Shown here one piece after another: positions 51,229 to 60,211 of a DNA stretch of 64,000 nucleotides; position 1 is the stretch's first letter, and each line of letters begins with the position of its first letter. This DNA is from Caecitellus pseudoparvulus. Lineage: Eukaryota; Bigyra: Bicosoecida. The stretch covers positions 370,647 to 434,646 of the forward strand of contig CBFFRQ010000078.1 in the NCBI GenBank assembly GCA_965644315.1. The letters are read 5' to 3'. Under the pieces are notes generated by a model. It was not told the DNA's origin and searched no databases. It was given only the letters and a program-made list of their open reading frames with translations. The position numbers and the translations under genes were made by a program.

Positions 51229-52923
51229 ATGAGCAGTGCCGTGCACCAGCCGCAGGACTGGGCCGCCATTCCCACGCCTGGTGAAAGCAAAGCCGCTCAG
51301 GAGGCACTGTCAGAGGGCGCAGCCATCGAACTCACCCACACTTTGAGTCAAGAGGAGGCAGATGCTAGGTTTAAGGCCGCGTGCCGCGAGGGCGAGCTGC
51401 AGACCGTGCGAGAGTTGCTGGCCCTGACAGGCCCCAGCGCAGTTGACGTTCACTCGGGTGACGCGAATGGCCCAGAGTACGGCTTCCGGGCTGCATGCGC
51501 TTTTGGACACGTGGACATTGTACGAGAACTCTTGGCTCTGACCGGTGACCGCACGATTGACGTCCACGCGGCCGGCAAGGACGGGCCCGAGTTCGGGTTC
51601 CGCGCGGCCTGTGCGCTTGGCCACGAAGATGTCGTGCAAGAACTGCTAGCCCTGGAGGGCGAGCGGGCAATCGACGTGCATGCTGGAGATGAGCACGGTG
51701 CAGAGTTTGGCTTCCGAGCTGCCTGTGCCCTGGGACACCTCGGCATTCTGCGCACCCTGCTTGGGCTGACGGGGCACCGACTTGTTGATGTACACGTTGC
51801 AGACGCAGAAGCCCCTGAGTTTGGTTTTCGTGCTGCCTGTGCGAGGGGCCAGCTCCACATCGTGCGCGAGCTGCTTGCCTTGGATGGAGAGCGTGAAGTG
51901 GATGTGCATGCCGGGAACGCAGAAGGTGCTGAGCTGGGCTTTCGGGCTGCCTGTGCGAATGGCCACGTTGACGTTGTTCGCGAGCTGCTGTCGCTAGATG
52001 GCCACCGTGCAGTTGACGTGCACGTGAACCGTGAGCAAGCGTTCCGACTTGCATGTGGACAAGGGCGTGTTGGAGTTCTCCGAGAGCTCTTGGGCCTGAC
52101 AGGGACCAGAAGCGTGGATGTGCGCGCTGCTGACAGTGCCGGATTTGAAGCTGGATTTCGCTGGGCGTGTCGCAATGGCCATGCAGGTGTCGTGGGCGAG
52201 CTGCTGGCCTTGGAAGGCGCACGAGAAGTGAATGTGCACGCTGAGGACCGACATGGGCGCGAAGCTGCCTTCAGGTGGGCATGTGCTGGAGGACACGAGC
52301 CGGTTGTCCAGCAACTCTTGGCCCTCCAGCGAAAGAGAGCGGTGGACGTGCACGCAGCTGATCATCATGGGCCTGAGGCGGCATTTCAATGGGCATGTCA
52401 CAATGGACAGATTGCAGTGGTGCAACAGCTCCTCGCCCTGACGGGTGACCGAGAGGTGGACGTCCACGCTCGAGACAAGTTCGGGCTGGAAGGGGCGTTC
52501 CGACGAGCGTGCAAGAATGGTCATGTGGACGTTGTGCGTGAATTACTGGCCCTGACGGGACCTAGAGAGGTAAATGTGCATGCCAAGGATGAACACGGAT
52601 ACGAAGCAGGGCTTCAGTGGGCGTGCATCAATGGCCATGTCGAAGTCGTGCAGGAGTTGCTCGCTCTCAGCGGACCCCGCCAGGTAGACGTCCATGCCAG
52701 GGATCCTGAGGGGGCTGAAGCTTGCTTTCGGAAAGCTTGTCAAAACGGCCAGTTGACAGTGGTGCATGTGCTCCTTGCGCTGACTGGAGATCGAGCAGTG
52801 GACATCCACGCGGCAGATCGGAACGGCCCCGACGCCGCCTTTCGTGTCGCCAGCGAGGCAGGCCATGTGAAGGTGCTCGAAGCCCTGGACGCGTTCCTTG
52901 CTCGCGGACTGGCGGATGCGTGA
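51229..52923 (+). CDS. Ankyrin-type repeat protein made of 38-residue units
   Basis: 564 residues from the ATG at 51229 (MSSAVHQPQDWAAI); the open frame extends upstream only through a TTG. After a 45-residue lead the whole protein is a solenoid of 13 units plus a C-terminal cap. Each unit reads approximately FRxACxxGHxxVVRELLAL, then xGxRxVDVHAxDxxGxE, recognisably ankyrin (GHxxVVxxLL helix, VDVxAxDxxG turn) but 38 residues long instead of 33 and lacking the TPLHxAA start, replaced by E(A/F)xFRxAC. Only unit 6 is short (34 residues). Such solenoids bind other proteins; no catalytic domain is attached. No signal peptide or membrane helix, so probably cytosolic or nuclear. Confidence 0.85.
   Translation: MSSAVHQPQDWAAIPTPGESKAAQEALSEGAAIELTHTLSQEEADARFKAACREGELQTVRELLALTGPSAVDVHSGDANGPEYGFRAACAFGHVDIVRELLALTGDRTIDVHAAGKDGPEFGFRAACALGHEDVVQELLALEGERAIDVHAGDEHGAEFGFRAACALGHLGILRTLLGLTGHRLVDVHVADAEAPEFGFRAACARGQLHIVRELLALDGEREVDVHAGNAEGAELGFRAACANGHVDVVRELLSLDGHRAVDVHVNREQAFRLACGQGRVGVLRELLGLTGTRSVDVRAADSAGFEAGFRWACRNGHAGVVGELLALEGAREVNVHAEDRHGREAAFRWACAGGHEPVVQQLLALQRKRAVDVHAADHHGPEAAFQWACHNGQIAVVQQLLALTGDREVDVHARDKFGLEGAFRRACKNGHVDVVRELLALTGPREVNVHAKDEHGYEAGLQWACINGHVEVVQELLALSGPRQVDVHARDPEGAEACFRKACQNGQLTVVHVLLALTGDRAVDIHAADRNGPDAAFRVASEAGHVKVLEALDAFLARGLADA
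51370..52860 (+). repeat. Tandem 114-bp coding repeats (ankyrin-type)
   Basis: Thirteen units of 114 bp (one of 102 bp) encoding the 38-residue solenoid repeats. Units 1-5 share FRAAC and units 8-12 share FRWAC or variants, with paired framework residues (EFG versus EAA/EAG before the Phe). This suggests two blocks that expanded separately. Confidence 0.85.
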
Positions 52924-53287
52924 ACGTGCGGTGATGGCAAAGAACAATGCAAAGCGTTGAGTACGTGATTGGTGTGTGGAGGCTGAGGTTCTTGGTGAGA
53001 CCAGGAGCTACCGCAGCTTTCGTTGGGGTTCCAGGCCCAATCTGAGAGTTGCACAGCAGCATCAGCTTAATGAGCTAGAATTGGCAAACTTGACTTTCAT
53101 GGAGGAAGATGCAAGTCTTCTGACATCCATCCTGCACCATTGGCTGCGACTCTCTGCCATGAGAGTGCTGTGGAGTCAGAGCCCTACTCCGTGCAGATAC
53201 GTGCCACACCCAGTCCCGGATTCTTGTGCATTGGCAGCCGAGATTGTACCTCAGCGCCCCATGATGAATAATAGCATGTAGACGGCA
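52924..53287. other. Convergent intergenic region
   Basis: Between the ankyrin-type gene (+) and the Cys-rich surface protein (-). Only short frames; nothing recognised. Confidence 0.35.
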
Positions 53288-55093
53288 TCATACAGCAGGC
53301 GGGGCTCCGCGAGACAGTAGGGGTGACGTGCCACTGCTGCCGTCTGACGGCTCCAAAGGCTGCCCCTGCAGCTGCAAGCCGCGGGTGTCTCCAATAGCTT
53401 CCTGGCCGGCTGCCTTAGCCTGGTGGCGGCGCCAGTACACGTAAAAGGCGATAGCAGCCAACAACAGCACCGGTCCGACCGTCCCATACACGATGAAAGC
53501 TGGACGGGAACTGAACCAAGCAAGGTTTGGGCCAAAGGAGCCTTGATGGGAGCTGGGCCATCCACCTCCAGGAGAGCCTGTCGGTACCACAGTGGTTGAG
53601 GGGTACATGGTGGCTGCTACCGTTGGTACTGGAGTTGTAGTCGGTGTCGGAAGTGATGAGTATTGTGGAATGGGCCACACAGACCCAACGGGCATGCATG
53701 CAAACTTGCCTTCGTAGCAAGCCCAAACGCACCAATCAGTGCTGGACAAGACGTAGTTTTCCGAGTACACCGAATCAACACCCGAAGAGCACCTGAATGC
53801 TTCCTTTTCGGTGAGGGTAACATAGCCACACTCCCCCTCATACGCAAACTCTGTCCCTGTGGCACGCTCATAGCCTGCTGGACAGGGTTTTGGCGGCTCA
53901 GAGGTTGAGGGGTACGCAGTGGTTGTTGGCGTGACTGTTGGCGCTGGAGATGATGAAGGTGATGGGATGGGCCAGACAGACCCATCAGGCATGCATGCGA
54001 ATGTGCCTTGTGGGCAGAACCAAACGCACCAGATCCCGCTCGATAACGTGTAGCTTTCATCGTACACCCACTGGAAACCCGAAGAGCAACCAAACGATTC
54101 AATTTCTGTTGACGGAACGAATTCGCAGTACCCCTCATTTGCGAAGGATGTGCCTGGGGCTCGCACGTAGCCAGCTGGGCAGGGCGGCGAGCTCGGGGTG
54201 GGGGTAGGTGTGTGTGAAGGAGTTGCTGTTGGTGTGGGGGTGGGTGTCGGTGTGGGCGTGGGCGATGGACGCGGGGACCAACAAAGTAAACTCTCTGCAC
54301 ATGTCCATGCCGAATACTGAGCATCATTGGAAGTTGTGGAGGTGTAAGAATTTTCTAAATAGGTGCTGATCACAGGCGAGGAATCCACGGGGCCCCCACC
54401 CACTCCAGGTGTGGCGCAGCCAAAAACAAAATCCTCGGCAATTGATGATGAGTATGTCCGCATATTAACCATTGGGAGCACAGGGCTGAAGCCGTCGGGA
54501 CAGTCTGGGGATTCCGCTTCAACATAGGACTGGATGCTCGTAAAGACTGGGCCAGCAACTTCTACACCACAGTCCACAGGGGAATACTCGGAGCAGTACA
54601 GCACAATACAAATCCCGTCTTCGTTCGGATATACGGCGTATGGTACTTCTAGCACACCTTCGCTTGCAGACCACTCCTCGGGTGTGAAAAGGAGCGACGC
54701 TTCACCTTCCCGCGAGCCCCCTGTGACCACTAATTGCGGAATGGGGCTCTTACCACACCAGCTGGTGTGCAACACACTCCCATAGAGCTGCCCATCACTG
54801 TTGCCACTCAGGCTAAATGAAGCGGAGGAAATGGGCTGGGCGGCGCTTTTGAAGAATGTGTGCTGACCAAGACCGAGCCACCTAGACGTTGTGGATGTTG
54901 ATCCCATCCAGTCACTGGTTGTGGAGTTTGTGAATGTCTCTTCTCCTTCCTCTTCCCCTGTGAGGTCAGTCCCATGCTGCTGGCCGACTGCTTGCGCCCT
55001 GACTGCAAAGCCAGGAGGCTCTGGTGCCACTGCGCCACACAGCTTTGCACAGAGCAACAGCAAGCACGTGAGCCCAAGCCCACAAGCCCGCAT
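53288..55093 (-). CDS. Type I membrane, Cys-rich surface protein with duplicated modules
   Basis: 601 residues from the ATG at 55093, chosen because it starts a classical signal peptide (MRACGLGLTCLLLLCAKLCG); the frame extends upstream to an ATG at 55210. The ectodomain contains several N-glycosylation-like sites, a (TP)n stalk (SPTPTPTPTPTPTATPSHTP) and two tandem copies of a module of about 95 residues: CPAGYVRAPGTSFANEGYC ... CSSGFQWVYDESYTL ... WCVWFCPQGTFACMPDGSVWP and CPAGYERATGTEFAYEGEC ... CSSGVDSVYSENYVL ... WCVWACYEGKFACMPVGSVWP. All Cys are conserved between copies. A weaker third relative (CPDGFSPVLPMVN ... FVFGC) precedes the stalk. Near residues 540-562 one membrane helix (VGPVLLLAAIAFYVYW) leads to a short basic cytosolic tail. 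I know no named family; adhesion or wall attachment is inference. Confidence 0.72.
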   Translation of the reverse strand: MRACGLGLTCLLLLCAKLCGAVAPEPPGFAVRAQAVGQQHGTDLTGEEEGEETFTNSTTSDWMGSTSTTSRWLGLGQHTFFKSAAQPISSASFSLSGNSDGQLYGSVLHTSWCGKSPIPQLVVTGGSREGEASLLFTPEEWSASEGVLEVPYAVYPNEDGICIVLYCSEYSPVDCGVEVAGPVFTSIQSYVEAESPDCPDGFSPVLPMVNMRTYSSSIAEDFVFGCATPGVGGGPVDSSPVISTYLENSYTSTTSNDAQYSAWTCAESLLCWSPRPSPTPTPTPTPTPTATPSHTPTPTPSSPPCPAGYVRAPGTSFANEGYCEFVPSTEIESFGCSSGFQWVYDESYTLSSGIWCVWFCPQGTFACMPDGSVWPIPSPSSSPAPTVTPTTTAYPSTSEPPKPCPAGYERATGTEFAYEGECGYVTLTEKEAFRCSSGVDSVYSENYVLSSTDWCVWACYEGKFACMPVGSVWPIPQYSSLPTPTTTPVPTVAATMYPSTTVVPTGSPGGGWPSSHQGSFGPNLAWFSSRPAFIVYGTVGPVLLLAAIAFYVYWRRHQAKAAGQEAIGDTRGLQLQGQPLEPSDGSSGTSPLLSRGAPPAV

Positions 55094-55727
55094 GAGTGCC
55101 ACACCAGAGCCTTGAGAACGCCTGTATAGAGCATTGACAAATATTTTCGGTGGTGTTAATTTGAGCTCTGGCCGGCAAGTCTGCCCAGGGAGCAAACGCC
55201 GTGGTTGCATCGCAGCTCCAAACGCCTTGCACACGCGGCACGCACTTCACCTTGCCCGAGATTGCCACGAGCACCTCAGCCCGCGTGCCGTCAGTACTTG
55301 CTGTGGTAGCCCCACTTTCCTTCATGACTTGTCCAGTTGCCGCTGCAATAACGTAGGGGGGGCACAACGCAATGTGGTGTACTCTGTGGCATCTCACACA
55401 TGTTGTCGAAAGTGCTGGCGACACTTGCCCACACACCGCACAAGGCATGGGTGCAGGGGTTGGGAGACTCACATTGGATGAACAGAATTTCAAGAGTGCG
55501 TGGTACGATTGGGACCACCAGATGACAAGTGCAGGTCGTTTTGCGAGTGTCGGCCTTTCTGACGCAGCATACCTAGCACCAAAGCCAATATGTGAAGCTT
55601 TGTACGAGGGTGAAGAGAAAGCGTGGACAGCATGCTCGCAAAAATAATTTTCTTTTGAACATCCTCGTCATGCCCCTATTAGTCGCTGTGAACCCTTGGC
55701 GCTGATACGCCCAACGTTTACTTCAGC
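55094..55727. other. Intergenic region with a possible minus-strand zinc-finger fragment
   Basis: A minus-strand frame from 55493 begins MKFCSSNVSLPTPAPMPCAV and contains CAVCG ... CVRCHRVHHIALCPP, a plausible short zinc-binding pattern, but it runs into the surface-protein gene in another frame with no good stop or splice site. It may be an upstream exon, a gene fragment or chance. Confidence 0.25.
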
Positions 55728-55730
55728 TTA
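55728..55730 (+). repeat. TTA target-site duplication, left
   Basis: TTA directly before the left terminal inverted repeat; the same triplet follows the right one at 59422-59424. TTA/TAA duplications are the hallmark of PIF/Harbinger insertion. Confidence 0.9.
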
Positions 55731-55753
55731 GGCTTGCCGGCACGAGGGGGGTT
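55731..55753 (+). repeat. Left terminal inverted repeat of the Harbinger element
   Basis: 23 bp beginning GGCTTGCCGGCACG and ending in a six-G run plus TT; exact reverse complement of 59399-59421. The match stops at base 24. Confidence 0.95.
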
Positions 55754-56113
55754 TCGGGAATGAAACGCTGGCCCACCCACACACGCACGAAAGTATTCGG
55801 TGCACGCAGCTATGGCCGCCATGTAGGACTGGGGGGCGCTGGCTTGTTGAAGTACAATGTGGATGAATTGAAAATGGAGTCTGTGTCCCTTCTGACTTCA
55901 TGGGAAGGCCGAATCGAGGGCGAGGGCTGCGCTGTGGGTCTCACGGGCTGGCCGCCTGACAGGCTGCAGAAGGGCTGATACGTTGATCACAGCGCCAACT
56001 TCACCCAATTCTAGTTCTCCACCCAGCCGCACACCATAGTCACCTATTCGCCAGAGAATTGCCCGCACCGTAAATGAACTGGATTCTTGCCAGGAAGTGC
56101 GGTTGGCGTGGTG
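55754..56113. other. Left non-coding region of the Harbinger element
   Basis: 360 bp between the left repeat and the transposase start. Presumably the transposase promoter and subterminal binding sites. Short frames on both strands (plus 55760-55978, minus 55898-56125) have no recognised content. Confidence 0.4.
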
Positions 56114-57626
56114 ATGGCTGCGCAACTAGACGTGGCGCTCGGTGCGTGGTGTGGAGTTGCAACGCGAAACGCGCCTGCATCGCAACTCACGCACGGTGTC
56201 CCTGCCTCCCACAGGTGGCATCCTTCCCATCGACAGCCTGCCAGCACGAGTCAGAACGGTGATTGTGGCTGCTGCGGTCGGTATAGATCCGCTTGGCCTG
56301 CTTGGTGACGAGGAGGAGTCTGACATTGGTGTTGCTGCCCCTGCGCCTGCATTGTCGCCTGCGGGAGCATGGCTTCGCCGTCACCTTCCCACTCTCAGTG
56401 ACCAAGACTTCAAGGCTCACTTTCGTGTGTCCCGTGGTACATTTGAGCAGGTCCATGGGCTGGTTGAGTCTGCGGTGTGGCGTTGCCGGGCATTGCCGCG
56501 CAGCGCGGACCACAAGTGGGAGGCCCTGGAGGCTGCAGCACGCGCCGTTGAAGGTACGGGAAGGGATGATGATGCCGGTGATCATGACGGCGATGTGGTA
56601 CTGGACGGTGGTGCTGCAGCTGCAGCACCTTCTGGTGGGAACGGGAACTCACGCTTCGCGCTGACCACAAGGGAGGAGCTGGCGACAACGCTGCTGTTCA
56701 TGGCGTCCGCGTCGTCGGAGAGGACGATGCAGCGACAAGTGGGAGTGAGTCCGCGGACGCTGTGGCGAGTGGTCAAACGAGTCGTGGCGTGCCTGGGCGT
56801 GGTGGGCGTGCCCGAGTACCTCGGGTGGCCAACCAGCCTGGAGGAGTGGAACGACATTGCTATGGAGTTCTATGCGGCCAGTCGGGGACGCATGTTCGGC
56901 GCCATCGGGGCAATAGATGATACTCACCTGGATGTCAAGCTGCCGAAGGGTGAGAGGATGGGCGCCATCGACCGGGATGCCCAGTTCACAGTGCACGTTC
57001 AAGCTGTGTGCACAGCTGGATGGCGTATCCTATCCTGGCGGGTGGGCGACGCTGGGGCGCGTCAGGACAGCGGGGTGCTTCAAGAGTCTGCCTTATGGCG
57101 AGCACAGGAGGGCGGCCAGCCATTCATCCCCGAGGGAGCCTTCTTGCTGGGCGATGCAGGGTTCCCGTGCCGCACATGGCTGCTGACGCCATGGAGCCGG
57201 CGCCAGACAGGTGACGTCACCCAGGAGCAACTTCGATTCAACAAGGTCTTTTGCTCCCAAAGGGTTGTCGTCGAACAACTGTTTGGCATTCTGAAGTCAC
57301 AGTGGCAGGTGTTGTGTCGCGTCCGACAGTATGCCCAGTGGCACAGCTTGCAGGCTGTGCGCAAGTACAGCATTGCGGCAGCAGTGCTGCACAACGCTGC
57401 ATTGCGCAACGGTGACGTTACTCCTGCGCAGTTGTTCACCAAGGCCGAGCAGATCGACCACATGAGCTTCCGAGAGCGGCGAGGTGCGATGCTGGCGGCC
57501 ACTATGGAGGAGCAGACGAGCGCACGGGAGGGCCTGCAGGGCATGCATCAGCACCACCGCAAGCACACGCAGGCAGGCTTCGCGGTGTTGCGTAGGGTGT
57601 CACAAGAAGTGCTGACACGACTGTAG
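56114..57626 (+). CDS. PIF/Harbinger DDE transposase (DDE_Tnp_4 type), two exons
   Basis: Exons 56114-56141 and 56215-57626 join in frame to 479 residues; the 73-nt intron has the host-like donor GTGCGT and acceptor CTCCCACAG. The first exon encodes only MAAQLDVAL plus one base. The N-terminal region (DFKAHFRVSRGTFEQVHGLV) matches the helix-turn-helix-like segment usual before the Harbinger nuclease domain. All three catalytic acidic residues are visible: AIDDTHLDVKLP near residue 241, LLGDAGFPC near 321 and VVEQLFGILKSQW near 361, the last being the RxVEQxFGxLK signature. It would cut and paste the element at TWA sites together with the partner protein. No stop or frameshift is seen. Confidence 0.93.
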
Positions 57627-57699
57627 GCTTTGTGGGTGTGAGTGCAAGTGCTTGTACTACCTGCTTCTGCAGGGTGGCCACAACGGACCTCTCCCCACC

Positions 57700-59241
57700 T
57701 CAAGCCCCCCCGCTCTGCCTCAAAGCAATGATCGTCTGCAGCATCATGATGGCGTACCGTTTTTCTTTTCCCAAGTCATCCATAGGAGCAGCAGGGGTGC
57801 CACGCACCCTGAACGGCAAGGGCTGAGCGGCAGCCTGCATGCTGTCCAGAGTAGCCGCAGCCGCAGGAAGCAGCTCCATCACCGCCGCGTCATCGTGGAA
57901 CATCATTTGCCAGTAGCCCAGGCGCTGGGCAACCCTCTCATAGGCGTCGGACGTATCAACATGGGAACTTGGAGCAGGAGCAGGAGCAGGAACGGGAGCG
58001 GGAGCCGGAGGTGGCGCAGCGACTGCCCTACCTTGGGCGCGGTCAATGGAAGAGGTCAAGGCGCCCAAGAATTCTTGGCGCGCTTCGTCCAGCTGGTACC
58101 GCTGCTTCCGCAGCGTGGCGTCTGACGGCGGCCGCCCTCCCACTTTGCCCTGCCGCTTGCGCTTGGTGCCCTTGCTCTTGGCCCTTGGAGCACTTCGACT
58201 CACAGATGTGCGGCGGGACGCGGTTGAGGCAGCATCGTCATCCGACGGCGTAGCTTCCTCAAACTCGCCTTCACTGTCCTCCATGGCTGCTGGCGTGCGC
58301 AGCTGCCATGACGTGCTGGACGCCACTGTCGCGGCTTCCTGGGCAGCAGCCACCGGCGTGTCATCTGCGTGCGCTGAAGCATCGCGACGGATTCGAGTGG
58401 CCGAGAAGAAGGTGCTGTACATGTCCGTGTATGAGGCCACTGATAGCCATGGTGGGAGCTTGCCAGGTGCACTCTCTCTCTTGACGGAGGGCTCGGTCGC
58501 GTACATGCTCAGCACGCCCACTGGCACGGCGACGATGAGTCCGCCGTAGTGCCTCTCGATCCGCCACGCAAGCCGCTTGATGAGGTGAACGTTCCCCGTT
58601 CCTCGGGTGGCGCCCAGCTCTGCGAGAAGAGGCAGGTTGCACTCTCTCCGGAGCCTATCCTGCTCCTCGGTGAGCCTCTCAGGCACACCAGCAGCCACTC
58701 CACCCTCGACGTCGTCAGCCAGGACAACGGCGTTCTGTGGGGCGACGCATACCACGAGGCCAACTGGTGGTGTGCTCCCCGACATGTTGAAGGCCTTGTG
58801 GACGTCGATGCTTGCCGAGAAGAAGCGCTGCGCACCGGCATTGCAGGGCGGAGTGAGCGGGAATAGCTGTGGCCCGCCCACACACACACGCACCTGGGGC
58901 TTGTACTTCTTGCCAGTTCCCGCTCCAGCCTGCGCCCACGAGTAGAATTCACGAAGCACTTGAGCATCCTTTGGTGCCGTCCACGTGGTGCCGTCCAGTC
59001 GAACCGCACCAGCCTCACGCATCTTCTCCACAACATGGCGCAGCACGTCCACAGCCGAGGAGCTGCCATCAGTCGGGCGAAGGTCGTACAGGCGAGTGAA
59101 CACCCCATCCCGAAACATCTCGGTGAGGAACATCCGCTGGGATCGTGCTACACTGCTGGACACGTCCCACGCTGCAGCAGGCCGGTCCGCATCTGGTGGA
59201 GTTTCAGCCGCGTTGCGGCGGCGAGGGCGTGCAGCCGCCAT
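57700..59241 (-). CDS. Second (accessory) protein of the Harbinger element, not obviously Myb-like
   Basis: 513 residues from the ATG at 59241 (MAAARPRRRNAAETPPDAD). In known Harbinger elements the second protein is a Myb/SANT-like DNA-binding factor needed for nuclear import and repeat binding. Here I cannot find the three-Trp Myb/SANT pattern. What is visible: an ordered N-terminal domain (residues about 25-300) with FLTEMFRDGVFTRLYDLRP, TTWTAPKDAQVLREFYSWAQ and RIERHYGGLIVAVPVGVLSM; an acidic stretch (EDSEGEFEEATPSDDD); a strongly basic likely nuclear signal (KSKGTKRKRQGKVGGRPPS); a helix (DEARQEFLGALTSSIDRAQ); a Pro/Ala repeat; and a C-terminal helix pair. The two-protein partnership is inferred from position inside the inverted repeats. 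Confidence 0.8.
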   Translation of the reverse strand: MAAARPRRRNAAETPPDADRPAAAWDVSSSVARSQRMFLTEMFRDGVFTRLYDLRPTDGSSSAVDVLRHVVEKMREAGAVRLDGTTWTAPKDAQVLREFYSWAQAGAGTGKKYKPQVRVCVGGPQLFPLTPPCNAGAQRFFSASIDVHKAFNMSGSTPPVGLVVCVAPQNAVVLADDVEGGVAAGVPERLTEEQDRLRRECNLPLLAELGATRGTGNVHLIKRLAWRIERHYGGLIVAVPVGVLSMYATEPSVKRESAPGKLPPWLSVASYTDMYSTFFSATRIRRDASAHADDTPVAAAQEAATVASSTSWQLRTPAAMEDSEGEFEEATPSDDDAASTASRRTSVSRSAPRAKSKGTKRKRQGKVGGRPPSDATLRKQRYQLDEARQEFLGALTSSIDRAQGRAVAAPPPAPAPVPAPAPAPSSHVDTSDAYERVAQRLGYWQMMFHDDAAVMELLPAAAATLDSMQAAAQPLPFRVRGTPAAPMDDLGKEKRYAIMMLQTIIALRQSGGA

Positions 59242-59398
59242 CCCTGTATCAAGCGAGAGACGGACGCACCAACGCAAGCTCGCTCAGTTATCAGGTTCTT
59301 TGATTTTCAAGTGCAAGTGAGCGCCGCATGAACTGCATTGATACAATGCGCTCTACCACACGCACCATGCGTGCCGAGGGCCCACATACAGCGGCAAT

Positions 59399-59421
59399 AA
59401 CCCCCCTCGTGCCGGCAAGCC
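59399..59421 (-). repeat. Right terminal inverted repeat of the Harbinger element
   Basis: 23 bp, exact reverse complement of 55731-55753; followed by the TTA duplication at 59422-59424. Confidence 0.95.
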
Positions 59422-59424
59422 TTA
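59422..59424 (+). repeat. TTA target-site duplication, right
   Basis: Matches the TTA at 55728-55730 on the other side of the element. Confidence 0.9.
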
Positions 59425-60211
59425 GCTGGTCTGTTTCGTGGCGTTTCACACAACGATGAAACGCCAGCACTCCGAAGCAGCATGGTGGGCAAACTCGACG
59501 CGGGCAGCACCGTCATTGTCATCACCATGCAATGAACAGCCCCATTTCGAGCGCTGCGGGTTCATGTTGGACCCATTGACGACTAGGGCACGCTGCGTCA
59601 TCCTTCCCAGGCAAGCAGACAGCCAGGACAGATCACAGCAGCAGCCCCTCTCAGTTGTGGCAGGATAGGGACGCTGAGAAGGCAAGGAAAGATTTACGCT
59701 CTCGCAATCTGAAGAGTGGGGTAGTCAGTGAGAACTACAAGACAAGCCGTGTTCTCGGAGGTGCCCAGGATCATGGTCGTGGCCAAGCGTGGACATGTAT
59801 CGTTCACTGTGAGCCAGCTGGCACTCTGATCTTGCTCTTGTCGAGCCGAAAAAGCGCCGACTCCCAAAGGCGCTCTCATTCACGCTCACTGACCGCGCAG
59901 CCAGTTGCCTTGCACCTGCAAAAGTGACACTTACGCACACTTCCGGCGTAGTTCGGCGAGTGGGCTGACATGGGGGGTGCAGCTAGAAGCTTTGTATAGT
60001 TCGTAGCAGGAAGCACGCAGCAAAGTAGGCCAGGTGCGGCTTTAGGTGGTGGCGTTTCGCGTGTGCGTTTCCTTGGGGAAGAGTTCAAACTGCGAAACAC
60101 TGTTGGCCACGGCCAGGGTTCTGAAAGGGGACAAGCAGCCAGATTGAGAAGGGGCTTTGTATTTTGTGAGGGACACTCCGTATCTGTGCAGGTTTTGAGG
60201 CTCACGACGCG
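59425..60211. other. Intergenic region with a short hairpin
   Basis: 787 bp between the transposon and the GT61 gene. GGCGTTTCA at 59440-59448 and TGAAACGCC at 59457-59465 form a nine-base inverted repeat with an eight-base loop. No gene recognised. Confidence 0.4.

Larger units (their letters stand above)
55731..59421. mobile_element. Complete PIF/Harbinger DNA transposon, 3691 bp
   Basis: Bounded by perfect 23-bp terminal inverted repeats (55731-55753 and 59399-59421, beginning GGCTTGCCGGCACG) and a TTA target duplication at each side. It carries a DDE transposase on the plus strand (56114-57626) and a second gene on the minus strand (59241-57700), arranged tail to tail 73 bp apart. Both frames are intact and the repeats are identical, so the copy looks young and possibly autonomous. 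Two-gene organisation is standard for this superfamily. Confidence 0.93.

Noticed and set aside
54205-54265. GT-rich tract as a possible microsatellite or Z-DNA element
   Set aside because: It encodes the (TP)n stalk of the minus-strand surface protein, which explains the pattern.
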